Shown: one piece after another, positions 14,320-22,980 of the stretch | Numbering within the stretch: position 1 is the stretch's first letter | Layout: every line of letters starts with the position of its first letter | From: Actinomycetes bacterium | GTDB lineage: Bacteria > Actinomycetota > Coriobacteriia > Coriobacteriales > Eggerthellaceae | DNA length: 32,847 nt | Assembly: GCA_023429565.1 (NCBI GenBank) | Contig: JAEZDJ010000066.1 | Span: 1-32,847 of the forward strand | Direction: 5' to 3' | Position numbers and translations under genes: made by a program | Notes under the pieces: generated by a model | Told to the model about the DNA's origin: nothing | The model's database searches: none | The model's input: only the letters and a program-made list of their open reading frames with translations

Positions 14320-16947
14320 ATGCCGAAGAAGATCGCCGTCATCGACGGCAATTCGCTGATGCACCGCGCCTATCATGCAGTGCCCCCCACCATGAATGCG
14401 CCCGACGGCCGGCCGACCAATGCCGTGTTCGGCTTTTTGGCCATGCTGCTCAAGTTTGTCGAGATGGCGGACCCCGACGCAATCATCTGCGCCTTCGATG
14501 CCGGACGTCCGGCATTTCGCATGAAGGCTCTCGAGCAGTACAAGGCGCAGCGTCCGCCCATGGATGACGATCTGAAGGTGCAGTTTCCCATCATCGAGGA
14601 ACTGCTGGAGGCCATGAACGTGCCGGTCGTGCGCATCAAGGGTTGGGAGGGCGACGACATCCTGGGCACCGTGGCGGCGCGCAACGAGGTGCTTGGCTAC
14701 GAGACGCTGCTGGTGACCGGCGATAAGGACGCCTATCAGCTGGCCACCGACAAGACAAGCATCGTCACCACCAAGAAGGGCATCACCGACGTGGCCATCT
14801 ACGGGCCTGCCGAAGTTGTCGAGCGCTATGGCGTGACTCCTGCGCAGGTGCCTGACTACCTGGGTCTCAAGGGCGACTCGTCCGACAACATCCCAGGAGT
14901 TCCGGGCATTGGCGAGAAGACGGCCTCAAAGCTGCTGCAGTCCTACGGCACGCTCGAGGGGCTGTACGAAAACGTCGCCGACCTCAAGGGAAAGCAGAAG
15001 GAACGCGTCGTCGAGAACAAAGACGCCGCGTTTGCCAGCCGCGAGGTCGCCACCATCGTGCGCGACCTCGATTTCCCCCTCGATTTGGAGGATGTCAGCT
15101 TTCCCTCGTTCGATCCGGACACGGTGGCCGAAGCATTCAAGAAGGTGCAGTTCAACGCACATCTCAATCGGGTGCTCAAGCTTGTTGGCAAAGAGCTTGA
15201 GAGGAAGGTCGCCCCGCTTGTCTGGGAACCGGTGCTTACGGGGGACCAGGCGCGGGATCTCGTTGCGTCCGCCGTCGAGCGTGGCGAGACGTTGGGCGTG
15301 GCGTTTGCGGAGCCCGATCAGGTCTCGCTGTTCAGCGCCGGCCTGCATTGCGCTGTCAACACCAGCGAGGGCACGGCGTTGTTCGAGGACGGCGTGGCGT
15401 TGGAGGAATTCGCACAGGTGGTGCGCAGCGCTCCGTTCGCCGCGCTCGATGTCAAGCACAGCGTGCATCGCGTCTATCCGGCCGACACGTCCGAGCCTGC
15501 CCTCCTCACCGATGAGGAACTGGTGGGAATGCGGGCTTTCGATCTGGGCCTTGCGGGGTACGTGTTGAATTCGTCGGTGTCGGAATACTCGTTCGACGCG
15601 TTGCTTGATGCCTACTACGGCGGCGTGCTTCCCGAAGCGGAGGGGGAGGCCGAACGCGCGGCGGTCCAGGCCGCCGCCGCACGTCTGCTGGTGGGTCCGC
15701 TGACCGAGGCGCTTGAGCGCGATGGCAGCCGGGCCGCCTACTTCGACATCGACTTGCCGCTCGTCGCCGTGCTCGCGCTGGTGGAGCGCACGGGAGCCGC
15801 CATCGATGCCGAGCGCCTGGCGAAACTTGGACAAACCACCCAAGCTGAGCTGGATGAGCTTTCCCAGCGCATTTTCGACAGTGCCGGCGAGCGGTTCAAC
15901 CTCGATTCTCCCAAGCAGCTCTCGCACATCCTGTTCGAGGTGTTGGGGCTCACTCCTGGCAAGAAGACCCAGCGGGGCTACTCCACCGACGCCGCGGTGC
16001 TCAAGGAGCTCGCAAACGAGCACGAGTTGCCCGTTCTGGTGCTGCGCTATCGCGAGCTGTCCAAGATCAAGTCGACCTACATCGATGCCCTGCCGCGCAT
16101 GAGGGCGGGAGACGGGCGTGTTCATACCAGCTTCAACGAGACGGTCACCACGACCGGGCGCCTCTCCTCGTCGGATCCGAACCTGCAAAACATTCCCGTG
16201 CGCACGGACTTCGGCCGTCAGATTCGCGAGTGCTTCGTGCCGCTTGGGAAAGGAGAGAAATTTCTCTCCGCGGACTACTCCCAGATAGAATTGCGCTTGC
16301 TTGCGCACCTGTCGGGCGATGAAGGGCTCATCGAGGCGTTTTGCTCCGGCGCCGACTTCCATGCCAACACGGCGGCTCGGGTGTTCGGGCTCAACGTCGA
16401 GGACATCACGCCCGAGTTGCGCAGCCGCGCGAAAGCGGTCAACTTCGGCATCGTCTACGGGCAGCAGGCCTTCGGGCTCTCTCAGAGTCTCGGCATCCCG
16501 TTCTCTGAGGCCAAAGAGATGATCGATCGCTATTTCGAGGCGTATCCCGGCGTGCGCACGTACCTGGATTCCTCCATCGAGGAGGCAAAGGCGAAAGGTT
16601 ACGCCGAGACGATGTTCGGCCGCAAGCGCCATATTCCCGAACTGCGGGCAAGCAATGCCAACCAGCGGGGCTTTGGCGAGCGCACGGCCATGAACCACCC
16701 CATGCAGGGCAGTGCCGCCGACGTCATCAAGCTGGCCATGACCGAGGTGCAGCGTCGCCTCATGGAAGGGGAGTTCCGCGCGAAGCTGCTGCTGCAGGTG
16801 CATGACGAGTTGGATTTCAGCGTGCCGCTTGAAGAAATGGATTCCCTGAGCGCCCTGGTGCGGGAGGTGATGGAGAACGTCGCCTCGCTGCGCGTGCCGC
16901 TTGAGGTGGGAATCTCCTCGGGTGACACCTGGGCGGAAGCTCACTGA
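14320..16947 (+). CDS. polA: DNA polymerase I
   Basis: The 875-residue enzyme has three parts. A 5' nuclease domain (1 to about 290) contains IDGNSLMHRAYHA, GWEGDDILGT and LKGDSSDNIPGVPGIGEKTA. A middle 3'-5' exonuclease-like domain (about 295-465) lacks the DxE motif and other acidic catalytic residues, so it should not proofread. The polymerase domain holds motif A SADYSQIELR (about 650), motif B RAKAVNFGIVYGQ (about 705) and motif C VHDELDF (about 827). It fills gaps and removes RNA primers during replication and repair. ATG 14320 is chosen for GGAGG eight bases upstream and family similarity. A second ATG at 14293 lies about nine bases after a TATACT (14279-14284) and could give a nine-residue longer, leaderless form. 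Confidence 0.97.
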   Translation: MPKKIAVIDGNSLMHRAYHAVPPTMNAPDGRPTNAVFGFLAMLLKFVEMADPDAIICAFDAGRPAFRMKALEQYKAQRPPMDDDLKVQFPIIEELLEAMNVPVVRIKGWEGDDILGTVAARNEVLGYETLLVTGDKDAYQLATDKTSIVTTKKGITDVAIYGPAEVVERYGVTPAQVPDYLGLKGDSSDNIPGVPGIGEKTASKLLQSYGTLEGLYENVADLKGKQKERVVENKDAAFASREVATIVRDLDFPLDLEDVSFPSFDPDTVAEAFKKVQFNAHLNRVLKLVGKELERKVAPLVWEPVLTGDQARDLVASAVERGETLGVAFAEPDQVSLFSAGLHCAVNTSEGTALFEDGVALEEFAQVVRSAPFAALDVKHSVHRVYPADTSEPALLTDEELVGMRAFDLGLAGYVLNSSVSEYSFDALLDAYYGGVLPEAEGEAERAAVQAAAARLLVGPLTEALERDGSRAAYFDIDLPLVAVLALVERTGAAIDAERLAKLGQTTQAELDELSQRIFDSAGERFNLDSPKQLSHILFEVLGLTPGKKTQRGYSTDAAVLKELANEHELPVLVLRYRELSKIKSTYIDALPRMRAGDGRVHTSFNETVTTTGRLSSSDPNLQNIPVRTDFGRQIRECFVPLGKGEKFLSADYSQIELRLLAHLSGDEGLIEAFCSGADFHANTAARVFGLNVEDITPELRSRAKAVNFGIVYGQQAFGLSQSLGIPFSEAKEMIDRYFEAYPGVRTYLDSSIEEAKAKGYAETMFGRKRHIPELRASNANQRGFGERTAMNHPMQGSAADVIKLAMTEVQRRLMEGEFRAKLLLQVHDELDFSVPLEEMDSLSALVREVMENVASLRVPLEVGISSGDTWAEAH

Positions 16948-17002
16948 GAAAATGCGTGACGGTTGTCGCGCTCGACGGAGGATTGGCGGGATGCTGCTCC
17001 CG

Positions 17003-17033
17003 GTCCTCCTCCGGGCTCTGTCTGGAGGAGGAC
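17003..17033. repeat. Perfect 10-bp hairpin after polA
   Basis: GTCCTCCTCC (17003-17012) and GGAGGAGGAC (17024-17033) flank an 11-base loop, 55 bases after the polA stop. No T-tract follows, so it resembles the tail-less hairpins seen before polA. The rest of the 344-bp gap before rplU holds promoters and the rplU leader and no gene. Confidence 0.5.
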
Positions 17034-17199
17034 GGGACATGTTGCAGGGAGCGGGTGCCGGGTGCTCCCGAGTGCGCCAGAGATGTGGAAATAGCCGAAA
17101 TTATGCGCTCCTTCATGCCTTTGGCCTGCAAGCTCTGGTATCATGACCCGGCCGAACATACGGAAACTGCGGGAATAACAGAAAATCACGTGTCAGATG

Positions 17200-17228
17200 T
17201 TGACTCGACGGTGACGCGCTGATAGGAT
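17200..17228 (+). promoter_or_regulatory. rplU promoter
   Basis: TTGACT (17200-17205), 17 bases, TAGGAT (17223-17228). Start is predicted near 17235, leaving a leader of about 57 bases. A possible second, upstream promoter is an extended -10 TGGTATCAT at 17136-17144. Confidence 0.6.
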
Positions 17229-17232
17229 ATTA

Positions 17233-17263
17233 CCTTGCGTTTTCCACTCCCCGCAAGGGAGTG
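17233..17263 (+). promoter_or_regulatory. rplU leader with two mutually exclusive hairpins
   Basis: CACTCCC (17245-17251) can pair with GGGAGTG (17257-17263) around a five-base loop. Alternatively, CCTTGCG (17233-17239) can pair with CGCAAGG (17252-17258). The two stems overlap and cannot form together. Ribosomal-protein L21 leaders that bind L21 or its partner are known in other bacteria, so autoregulation is plausible. The first arm sits right at the predicted transcription start. Confidence 0.45.
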
Positions 17264-17291
17264 CAGATTGAAAATAAACGAGGAGACGTTC

Positions 17292-17681
17292 ATGTACGCA
17301 ATCGTAAAGACAGGCGGCAAGCAGTACAAGGTTGCCCCTGGAGACAAGCTGAACATCGAGAAGCTCGACGCCGAGGTTGGCGCCAAGGTCGAGCTGGATG
17401 CCATCTGCATCGTCGACGGCAAGAAGGTCGAGGCCGATCCGGCCAAGGCTGCCGCGACCAAGGTCACCGCCATCATCCTGGAGCAGTTCCGGGGCGAGAA
17501 GCAGCTGGTGTTCAAGTTCAAGAAGCGCAAGAACTACAAGAAGATGCGCGGCCATCGTCAGATGCTGACTCGCGTCGAGATCGATTCCATCGGCTCGGCG
17601 AAGGCCAAGAAACCGGCAGCCAAGAAGGCCAAGGCTGCTGAGAAACCTGTCGAGAAGCCCGCGTCGGACGACGCCGAATAA
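17292..17681 (+). CDS. rplU: Large-subunit ribosomal protein bL21
   Basis: The protein starts MYAIVKTGGKQYKV, the unmistakable bL21 N-terminus, and continues with GDKLNIEKL and the rRNA-binding KKRKNYKKMRGHRQ segment (about 80-93) followed by LTRVEI. The core is about 102 residues. A low-complexity tail rich in Ala, Lys and Pro, ending with acidic residues, brings the total to 129. Such lysine/alanine tails occur on several actinobacterial ribosomal proteins. bL21 binds 23S rRNA during early 50S assembly. GAGGAG precedes the ATG. The next gene, rpmA, is 18 bases away. Confidence 0.98.
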   Translation: MYAIVKTGGKQYKVAPGDKLNIEKLDAEVGAKVELDAICIVDGKKVEADPAKAAATKVTAIILEQFRGEKQLVFKFKKRKNYKKMRGHRQMLTRVEIDSIGSAKAKKPAAKKAKAAEKPVEKPASDDAE

Positions 17682-17699
17682 AGCAAGGGAGGAAGCACC

Positions 17700-17951
17700 A
17701 TGGCACACAAGAAAGGTCTCGGATCTTCGCGTAACGGTCGCGATTCCCATGCGCAACGACTCGGTGTGAAGATGTTTGGCGGCCAGGCTGTCAAGACGGG
17801 CAACGTCATCGTTCGCCAGCGTGGGACGAAGTTCCATCCCGGCGACAATGTCGCTCGCGGCAAAGACGACACGTTGTTCGCCCTGTGCGACGGAACGCTG
17901 GAGTTCACGCGTGGCATCAAGCGTAGGGTTCACGTTCGTCCCGAAGCTTAG
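17700..17951 (+). CDS. rpmA: Large-subunit ribosomal protein bL27
   Basis: The 83-residue protein has the standard bL27 sequence. AHKKGLGSSRNGRDS is at the N-terminus, followed by LGVKMFGGQ, GNVIVRQRGTKFHPG and a basic C-terminal end (KRRVHVRPEA). The N-terminal tail reaches the peptidyl-transferase centre. There is no cleavable N-terminal extension of the kind found in Firmicutes. AGGGAGG lies about nine bases before the ATG. It forms an operon with rplU; a terminator follows. Confidence 0.98.
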   Translation: MAHKKGLGSSRNGRDSHAQRLGVKMFGGQAVKTGNVIVRQRGTKFHPGDNVARGKDDTLFALCDGTLEFTRGIKRRVHVRPEA

Positions 17952-17992
17952 GCTTGCGTCTCGCGACTGCGTAACGTTCATCTGTTTTCATC

Positions 17993-18020
17993 ATGCCCTC
18001 TGCAGAGCAGGGGGCATTTT
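17993..18020 (+). terminator. Terminator after rpmA
   Basis: ATGCCCTCTGC pairs with GCAGGGGGCAT (11 pairs, one G-U) around a three-base AGA loop and is followed by TTT. The short U-run suggests partial read-through into obgE. A possible -10 (TATACA, 18023-18028) lies just behind it. Confidence 0.75.
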
Positions 18021-18099
18021 CATATACAATCTGACCGATATGGTTACAAAGCCGACCCGGTTCCTCTCCTTGGGCCGAGGATGAGATAGAGGTGCCCTA

Positions 18100-19503
18100 A
18101 TGTTTATCGACAAAGTGCGCATACAGGTGAAGGGTGGCGACGGCGGTGCCGGATGCATGTCCTTCCGCCGAGAGGCCCATGTTCCGAAAGGCGGACCCGA
18201 TGGCGGCGACGGAGGACATGGCGGCAACGTGGTCGTCGAGGCGGATGCGAGCCTGTCTTCCCTCATCGAATATCGTTTCAAGCATCATTTCAAGGCAGAT
18301 CGTGGCGTGCATGGCAAAGGCGCACGCATGCATGGGGCGACCGGAGAGGACCTGATCCTCAGGGTTCCGGTGGGCACGGTGGTTCGCGAGTGCCTCGGAG
18401 AGGATTCGGGGCCCGACGGCGCAGGCGAGCTCATTGCCGATCTGACGCATGACGGCGAGCGCGTGACAGTGGCGCAGGGCGGCATGGGCGGTCGGGGCAA
18501 CATCCACTTCGTCACTCCCACCCGTCGTGCGCCAGCCTTCGCTGAGCTGGGGGAACCGGCTCAGGAACTCTGGATCGAGCTCGAGATGAAGCTCATGGCC
18601 GATGCGGCGCTCGTGGGAATGCCTTCGGCGGGCAAATCGTCTCTCATCGCCAAGATGAGTGCTGCACGTCCCAAGATTGCAGACTATCCGTTTACGACCA
18701 TCATGCCCAATCTCGGCGTGGCCCGCTCGGGCGACAACAGCTTCGTGATTGCGGACATCCCCGGGCTCATCGAAGGGGCCCATGAGGGACGGGGTCTGGG
18801 GCATGAGTTTCTCCGACATATCGAACGCACCGCGCTCATCGTCCATGTGATCGATCTCACGGGCGACTACGAGGGACGTGATCCCCTTGAGGACTATGAG
18901 ACCATCAACCGCGAGTTGGCTCTCTATGCCGACGAGTTGGCTGCCCGTCCTCGCATTGTCGTGGCGAACAAGACCGACGTTGCGGGTGTCGAGGAGGCTG
19001 CTGACAGGTTGGCGGAACGTGTCCGGCAGGACTCGATCGCGGCCGCTGGCGGGGACGAGTTTTCAGCAAGCCCCATTGATCCGAAGCTCTACCGGGTGAG
19101 CGCTCTGACCGGTCAGGGGGTTGACGGCTTGAAGGCGGCCATCGCATCGAAGGTTCACGAACTGCGGGAGCAGGCGCGTGCCCTGCTTGACGAGGGACCG
19201 GCCTATGACCATATATGGGAGCATAAGCGTTCGGAGCGTGACAGGAGCTTCCAGATCAAGAAGCTGTCGGACAACATCTTCCGCGTCACCGGCCCCCAAA
19301 TCGAGCGTATGGTGGTGCAGACGGATTGGGACAATGACGAGGCAATCGCGTTTCTGCAGCATCGCCTCAAGAAGCTGGGCGTGGAGCGGGAGCTTGAGCG
19401 GGCGGGTGCCGTCGGCGGAGACGAGATCCGTGTCGTCGGCCGTGCGTTCGAGTTCGAGTCGGCCCTGGCATCGGATGACATATTCAAGGGGCTTGAGCTG
19501 TGA
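18100..19503 (+). CDS. obgE: Obg-family GTPase
   Basis: The 467-residue protein has the three Obg parts. A glycine-rich Obg fold occupies residues 1-158 (VKGGDGGAGCMSFRREAHVP, GGPDGGDGGHGG). The G domain holds G1 GMPSAGKSS (about 172), FTTIMPNLGV, G3 DIPGLIEGAHEG (about 219) and G4 NKTD (about 290). A C-terminal OCT domain follows (about 375-450; ERDRSFQIKK, DWDNDEAIAFLQ). It assists 50S ribosome maturation and links growth to the GTP/ppGpp state. The G-domain has an insertion-rich region around residues 305-330. AGAGGTG precedes the ATG. The stop overlaps the proB start by four bases (GTGA). Confidence 0.97.
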   Translation: MFIDKVRIQVKGGDGGAGCMSFRREAHVPKGGPDGGDGGHGGNVVVEADASLSSLIEYRFKHHFKADRGVHGKGARMHGATGEDLILRVPVGTVVRECLGEDSGPDGAGELIADLTHDGERVTVAQGGMGGRGNIHFVTPTRRAPAFAELGEPAQELWIELEMKLMADAALVGMPSAGKSSLIAKMSAARPKIADYPFTTIMPNLGVARSGDNSFVIADIPGLIEGAHEGRGLGHEFLRHIERTALIVHVIDLTGDYEGRDPLEDYETINRELALYADELAARPRIVVANKTDVAGVEEAADRLAERVRQDSIAAAGGDEFSASPIDPKLYRVSALTGQGVDGLKAAIASKVHELREQARALLDEGPAYDHIWEHKRSERDRSFQIKKLSDNIFRVTGPQIERMVVQTDWDNDEAIAFLQHRLKKLGVERELERAGAVGGDEIRVVGRAFEFESALASDDIFKGLEL

Positions 19504-20714
19504 CGGCATGGCCTTCCGACATATCCAACCGCCCTGCCGGGACAGGTGCCGGCGCGTCGGGCCAGATGGCGACGATTGTCGATGAGGGCCGCGAGAGGGC
19601 GAGCCGGCCGCTGGTCGTCAAGATAGGCTCGTCGACGCTCACGACGTCTGAGAGCTCCATCGACTACGACTACCTGCGGACGGTCGCCGATCAGATTGCC
19701 CGGGTCCGAGATGCGGGCTGGCAGCCGGTCATCGTGACATCTGCGGCGATAGCCTGCGGGCTTGAGGCGCTCGGCATCTCCAAGCGTCCGCATGACATGC
19801 CGAGCCTTCAGGCGGCGGCCTCGGTGGGGCAGAGTGCCCTTGCCACCGCCTATGCCGAGGCGTTCGCGCCCTATGGCATCACGACCTCCACGGTTTTGCT
19901 GACCCGTCGCGACACGGCCGACCGGCGCGCGTACCTGCATGCCCGCGACACGCTGTTTCGTCTGCTCGAACTGGGTGTTGTCCCCATCGTGAACGAGAAT
20001 GACACCGTCTCGGTGGAACAGATCCGCTTTGGCGACAACGACACGCTCGCGGCGCTCGCGGCCTGCCTCATCGAAGCTGACCTCATGGTCATCCTGTCTG
20101 ACATCGACGGCCTGTATGACGCCAATCCGCACCATGTGCCCACTGCGAAGCTCATACCGCGCGTCGAGGCCATAGATCGGGACATCATGGCCGTGGCGGG
20201 CGAGGCTGGCACCACGGTTGGCTCAGGCGGCATGATAACGAAGATCAAGGCTGCCCGCGTGCTCATGGTGGCCGGCATCCCGCTGGTCGTCTGCAACGGA
20301 CGACGTCCGAACGTCATTGTGGACGTGGCTGCCGGCGAGGACGTGGGCACGCGGTTCCTGGCCGCGCGCAGGCCTCATGAGATCACGCCGCGGAAGCTGT
20401 GGATTGCTCTGGGAGATGCCGCCCATGGAGCGGTGGTCGTTGACGAGGGTGCCAAGACGGCACTCATCGCGAGGGGAAGCTCCCTGCTTCCGGTAGGCGT
20501 GGCGGCGGTTGAGGGGCGCTTCGACGCCGATGACATCATTGACATCAAAGACGAGCGAGGTCATCTGTTCGCCCGCGGCAAGGCGCTTGCCTCCTGTGAC
20601 GAGGTGCGGTTGGCTGTGGGAAAGACGCGTGACGAATTGCGCGAAAATCGCCTGCTGGTGCATTTGGCTGACCGGCCCCTCGTGCACCGCGACGAGCTCG
20701 TGGTGTTCGAATGA
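19500..20714 (+). CDS. proB: Glutamate 5-kinase with PUA domain
   Basis: The 404-residue protein has an amino-acid-kinase domain (about 35-290) with VVKIGSSTLT, IVTSAAIACGLEAL, VPIVNENDTVSVEQIRFGDND and DIDGLYDANP. It also has GSGGMITKIKAA, the glutamate/ATP-binding segment near residue 245. A C-terminal PUA domain (about 298-385) follows. It phosphorylates glutamate in the first step of proline synthesis. GTG at 19500 overlaps the obgE stop and has AAGGGG eight bases upstream. An ATG 22 codons later is an alternative, because residues 1-30 are not conserved in appearance. The partner proA is not adjacent, as a permease gene on the other strand lies between. Confidence 0.96.
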   Translation: MTAWPSDISNRPAGTGAGASGQMATIVDEGRERASRPLVVKIGSSTLTTSESSIDYDYLRTVADQIARVRDAGWQPVIVTSAAIACGLEALGISKRPHDMPSLQAAASVGQSALATAYAEAFAPYGITTSTVLLTRRDTADRRAYLHARDTLFRLLELGVVPIVNENDTVSVEQIRFGDNDTLAALAACLIEADLMVILSDIDGLYDANPHHVPTAKLIPRVEAIDRDIMAVAGEAGTTVGSGGMITKIKAARVLMVAGIPLVVCNGRRPNVIVDVAAGEDVGTRFLAARRPHEITPRKLWIALGDAAHGAVVVDEGAKTALIARGSSLLPVGVAAVEGRFDADDIIDIKDERGHLFARGKALASCDEVRLAVGKTRDELRENRLLVHLADRPLVHRDELVVFE

Positions 20715-20820
20715 TGGTCGCGGTGCGGGCTCTTGCGCGGTGCGGCAAACGTGACGCGTGAGGACCTTGCCTGTCGCGAGACGAGGGCGTCTCTATCTCG
20801 AACGGGCCGCTTTGCTGAGA

Positions 20821-20875
20821 GGGCTGGTGCCGAATCCCGCTTGAAAAGGGATTCGGCACCAGCCCTTTTTCTTTT
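20821..20875 (+). terminator. Very strong proB terminator
   Basis: GGGCTGGTGCCGAATCCC (20821-20838) pairs perfectly with 20848-20865 around a nine-base loop and is followed by TTTTTCTTTT. It lies between convergent proB and the permease. The T-tract is on the plus strand only, so it mainly serves proB. Confidence 0.95.
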
Positions 20876-22391
20876 ACCGGGACGTTTCGCTTGCTGCGTC
20901 GCCCTTTTCTGGAGTGGACGAACCCTTGTGCTCATTCCCTTGGGATGAAAGCCGGGAATGCTTGCGTGAATAGGAGAAGTAGATCACGAATCCCACGGCA
21001 AGCCAGACCACGAAGCGCAGCCAGGTCTCGACCGAAAGGTTGATCATGAGATACAGGCATATCAGGGCCGAAAGAATCGGCACGACGGGAACGCCTGGCA
21101 CCTTGAAGGGCCGATGAAGGTCGGGCCGCTTCTTTCTGAGCACCAAAACGCCGATGCTGACCAAGAGGAATGCGCTCAACGTTCCGATGTTGACCATTTC
21201 CTCAAGCAGTCCGATGGGCGTGAGTCCGGCAACCGCAGCGCACACGACGGCGATGATGATGCCGATGACCCAAGGCGTTCTGAACGTGGGATGCACCTTC
21301 GACAGGGCCCTCGGAAGCAGGTTGTCACGCCCCATGGAGAAGACGAGGCGGGTCGCCCCGGTCATCATGGTCAAAACGACGCTGGTGAGGCCCGCAACTG
21401 CACCGGCTGACACCAAGATGGACATCCAGCTTTGCCCGTGAAACGCAAAGGCCTGTGCCAAGGAGGCCGATGCGGAAAGCTGATCGTAGGGAACCATGCC
21501 GGTGACCACCAACGAGGTGACGCAATACAGCACGGTGCAGATTGCGAGCGAGGCCAGGATGCCGATGGGCAGGTCTCTCTGGGGATGCTTGGTCTCTTCG
21601 GCGGTGGTTGCAACGACGTCGAAGCCAATGTAGGCAAAGAACACCAAGGAGGCCGCCGAGACTATCCCGCCCAAGCCGAACGTGGTGGGGGAGCTGCCCG
21701 AGAAGAACTGAATGAGCGGCTGGGCCATCATTGAGGCCGTCGTCGTGTCCTTGACCTGTTCGGCGGGGACGAAGGGGCTCCAGTTCGACGGGTCGATAAA
21801 CTGTATGCCGGCAAGTATGACGAACACCACGATGAACAGCTTGAGGGCCACCAATACCATGTTGACCCGCAGTGATTCCTTGATGCCGAACACCATGAGA
21901 AGCCCCAGCGCCAGAATCAGGATGATCGCCGGCGCATCGACCACACCCCCGTAGGTGAGCTCGGGCGGCAGGGGTATCCAGTTTCCGATGAGCATGCTGA
22001 AATAGCTGCTCCACCCCTGAGCGACAACCGATGCTGCCAAGAGCAGCTCCAGAAGCAGGTCCCAACCGATTATCCAGGCCACAAGCTCTCCGAGGGCGAT
22101 GTAGCTCAGGGTGTAGGCCGATCCGGAGACTGGCACGGTGGAGGAGAATTCCGCATAGCACATGGCGGCGAGGGAGCAGCAGGCAGCAGCCAGGACGAAG
22201 CTGAGAACCACGGCGGGCCCGGCAAGCTCATGGGCTGCCCTGCCCGTCAGGGTGAAGATGCCGGCACCGATGATAACGCCTATTCCGAAAACAACCAGGT
22301 CGAGTGCATTAAGGGATTTCTTGAGCTTGAACTCGGGTTCTTCGGCTTCGGCGAGAGACTGTTCTATTGATTTGGTGCGAAACAGATCCAT
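20874..22391 (-). CDS. APC-family amino-acid permease (cationic amino-acid transporter-like)
   Basis: The 505-residue protein has 12 or more hydrophobic helices. The first carries the APC signature GIGVIIGAGIFTLTG (about 37-51) and the sixth region FFAYIGFDVVATTAEETKHPQRDLP (about 240-264), matching YfnA/CAT-type permeases. The hydrophilic N-terminus (FRTKSIEQSLAEAEEPEFKLKK) and Lys/Ser-rich tail are cytoplasmic. It probably imports an amino acid by proton coupling; the substrate is not readable. ATG 22391 is chosen for GGAG six bases upstream; the frame stays open further upstream without family similarity. It is oriented against proB and proA, with its own promoter. Confidence 0.93.
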   Translation of the reverse strand: MDLFRTKSIEQSLAEAEEPEFKLKKSLNALDLVVFGIGVIIGAGIFTLTGRAAHELAGPAVVLSFVLAAACCSLAAMCYAEFSSTVPVSGSAYTLSYIALGELVAWIIGWDLLLELLLAASVVAQGWSSYFSMLIGNWIPLPPELTYGGVVDAPAIILILALGLLMVFGIKESLRVNMVLVALKLFIVVFVILAGIQFIDPSNWSPFVPAEQVKDTTTASMMAQPLIQFFSGSSPTTFGLGGIVSAASLVFFAYIGFDVVATTAEETKHPQRDLPIGILASLAICTVLYCVTSLVVTGMVPYDQLSASASLAQAFAFHGQSWMSILVSAGAVAGLTSVVLTMMTGATRLVFSMGRDNLLPRALSKVHPTFRTPWVIGIIIAVVCAAVAGLTPIGLLEEMVNIGTLSAFLLVSIGVLVLRKKRPDLHRPFKVPGVPVVPILSALICLYLMINLSVETWLRFVVWLAVGFVIYFSYSRKHSRLSSQGNEHKGSSTPEKGDAASETSR

Positions 22392-22580
22392 GCGATACTC
22401 CGTTGTCTCATGCCTTCCGGCTGCCAAGGCCGGAAACTTTCGGTCTCTCGCAAGGCTCCATTCCGGGGCGATGCGTCGACACGGCTTGGTGTGGGCTTTG
22501 ATTTCACGTGCCTCTTTGGATAGGGGCGGCCTGTGTCTCGGGTCTTGGAACGGTGCCGGTCCCTTATGCAAAACGCACGT

Positions 22581-22610
22581 AGCATAGCCCAGTTTGCGGT
22601 GCCGTTGCAA
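22581..22610 (-). promoter_or_regulatory. Permease promoter
   Basis: On the minus strand TTGCAA (22605-22610), 18 bases, TATGCT (22581-22586). The leader is about 185 bases long and includes a TTCCGGC/GCCGGAA hairpin (22415-22435) just before the start. I do not recognise a riboswitch there. Confidence 0.45.
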
Positions 22611-22980
22611 GGGTTTTACGCTCCGGTTCGAAACTTCGATCCGCCAGCGCCGCTCCGATGGGGCACGAGGGGCGCGTGCCGGCCGCCATCGCGCCGAGGC
22701 CTGAATCGGTGCCGCTCCCCTCAAGGCTCGACCTTCGGGCGGCGCGGCGACCTTGCAGGATGGGGCTTGCGCCCTTGGCCGCAAGATGGCGGGCTGCCTT
22801 GCTCCGCCTGATCGCTTTGTGGTATCGTCTTTAGGAGATGGAGTTTCTCGCTGATTTGTCCCGAAATGCGGCAGAGACCGAGGGAAATGCATGTTCCTGA
22901 CGGCGTCTGCAGTTCGTGCATGAGGCTTCGAGCGCGGGCGTTTGCCGCAAGACGGCGGATATGAGGAGCAAGGAGAAATC
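22611..22980. other. Spacer before proA: promoter and long leader
   Basis: No gene of normal size is supported. A GC-rich segment (about 22640-22790) has no clear structure that I can assign. A 20-codon frame at 22838-22900 follows the proA promoter. Its ATG is directly behind AGGAG, too close for a normal ribosome-binding site, so it is only a weak candidate for an upstream peptide. Confidence 0.4.
22799..22828 (+). promoter_or_regulatory. proA promoter
   Basis: TTGCTC (22799-22804), 18 bases, TATCGT (22823-22828) preceded by TGG, an extended -10. The predicted leader before proA is about 145 bases. Confidence 0.45.

Noticed and set aside
14926..17040. 704-codon open frame on the minus strand
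   Set aside because: It lies antisense to polA, whose motifs are complete. The frame is an effect of high GC and codon bias and has no recognisable domain.
22392..22580. Riboswitch in the permease leader
   Set aside because: A hairpin is visible but I could not match guanidine, lysine, glycine or T-box cores.
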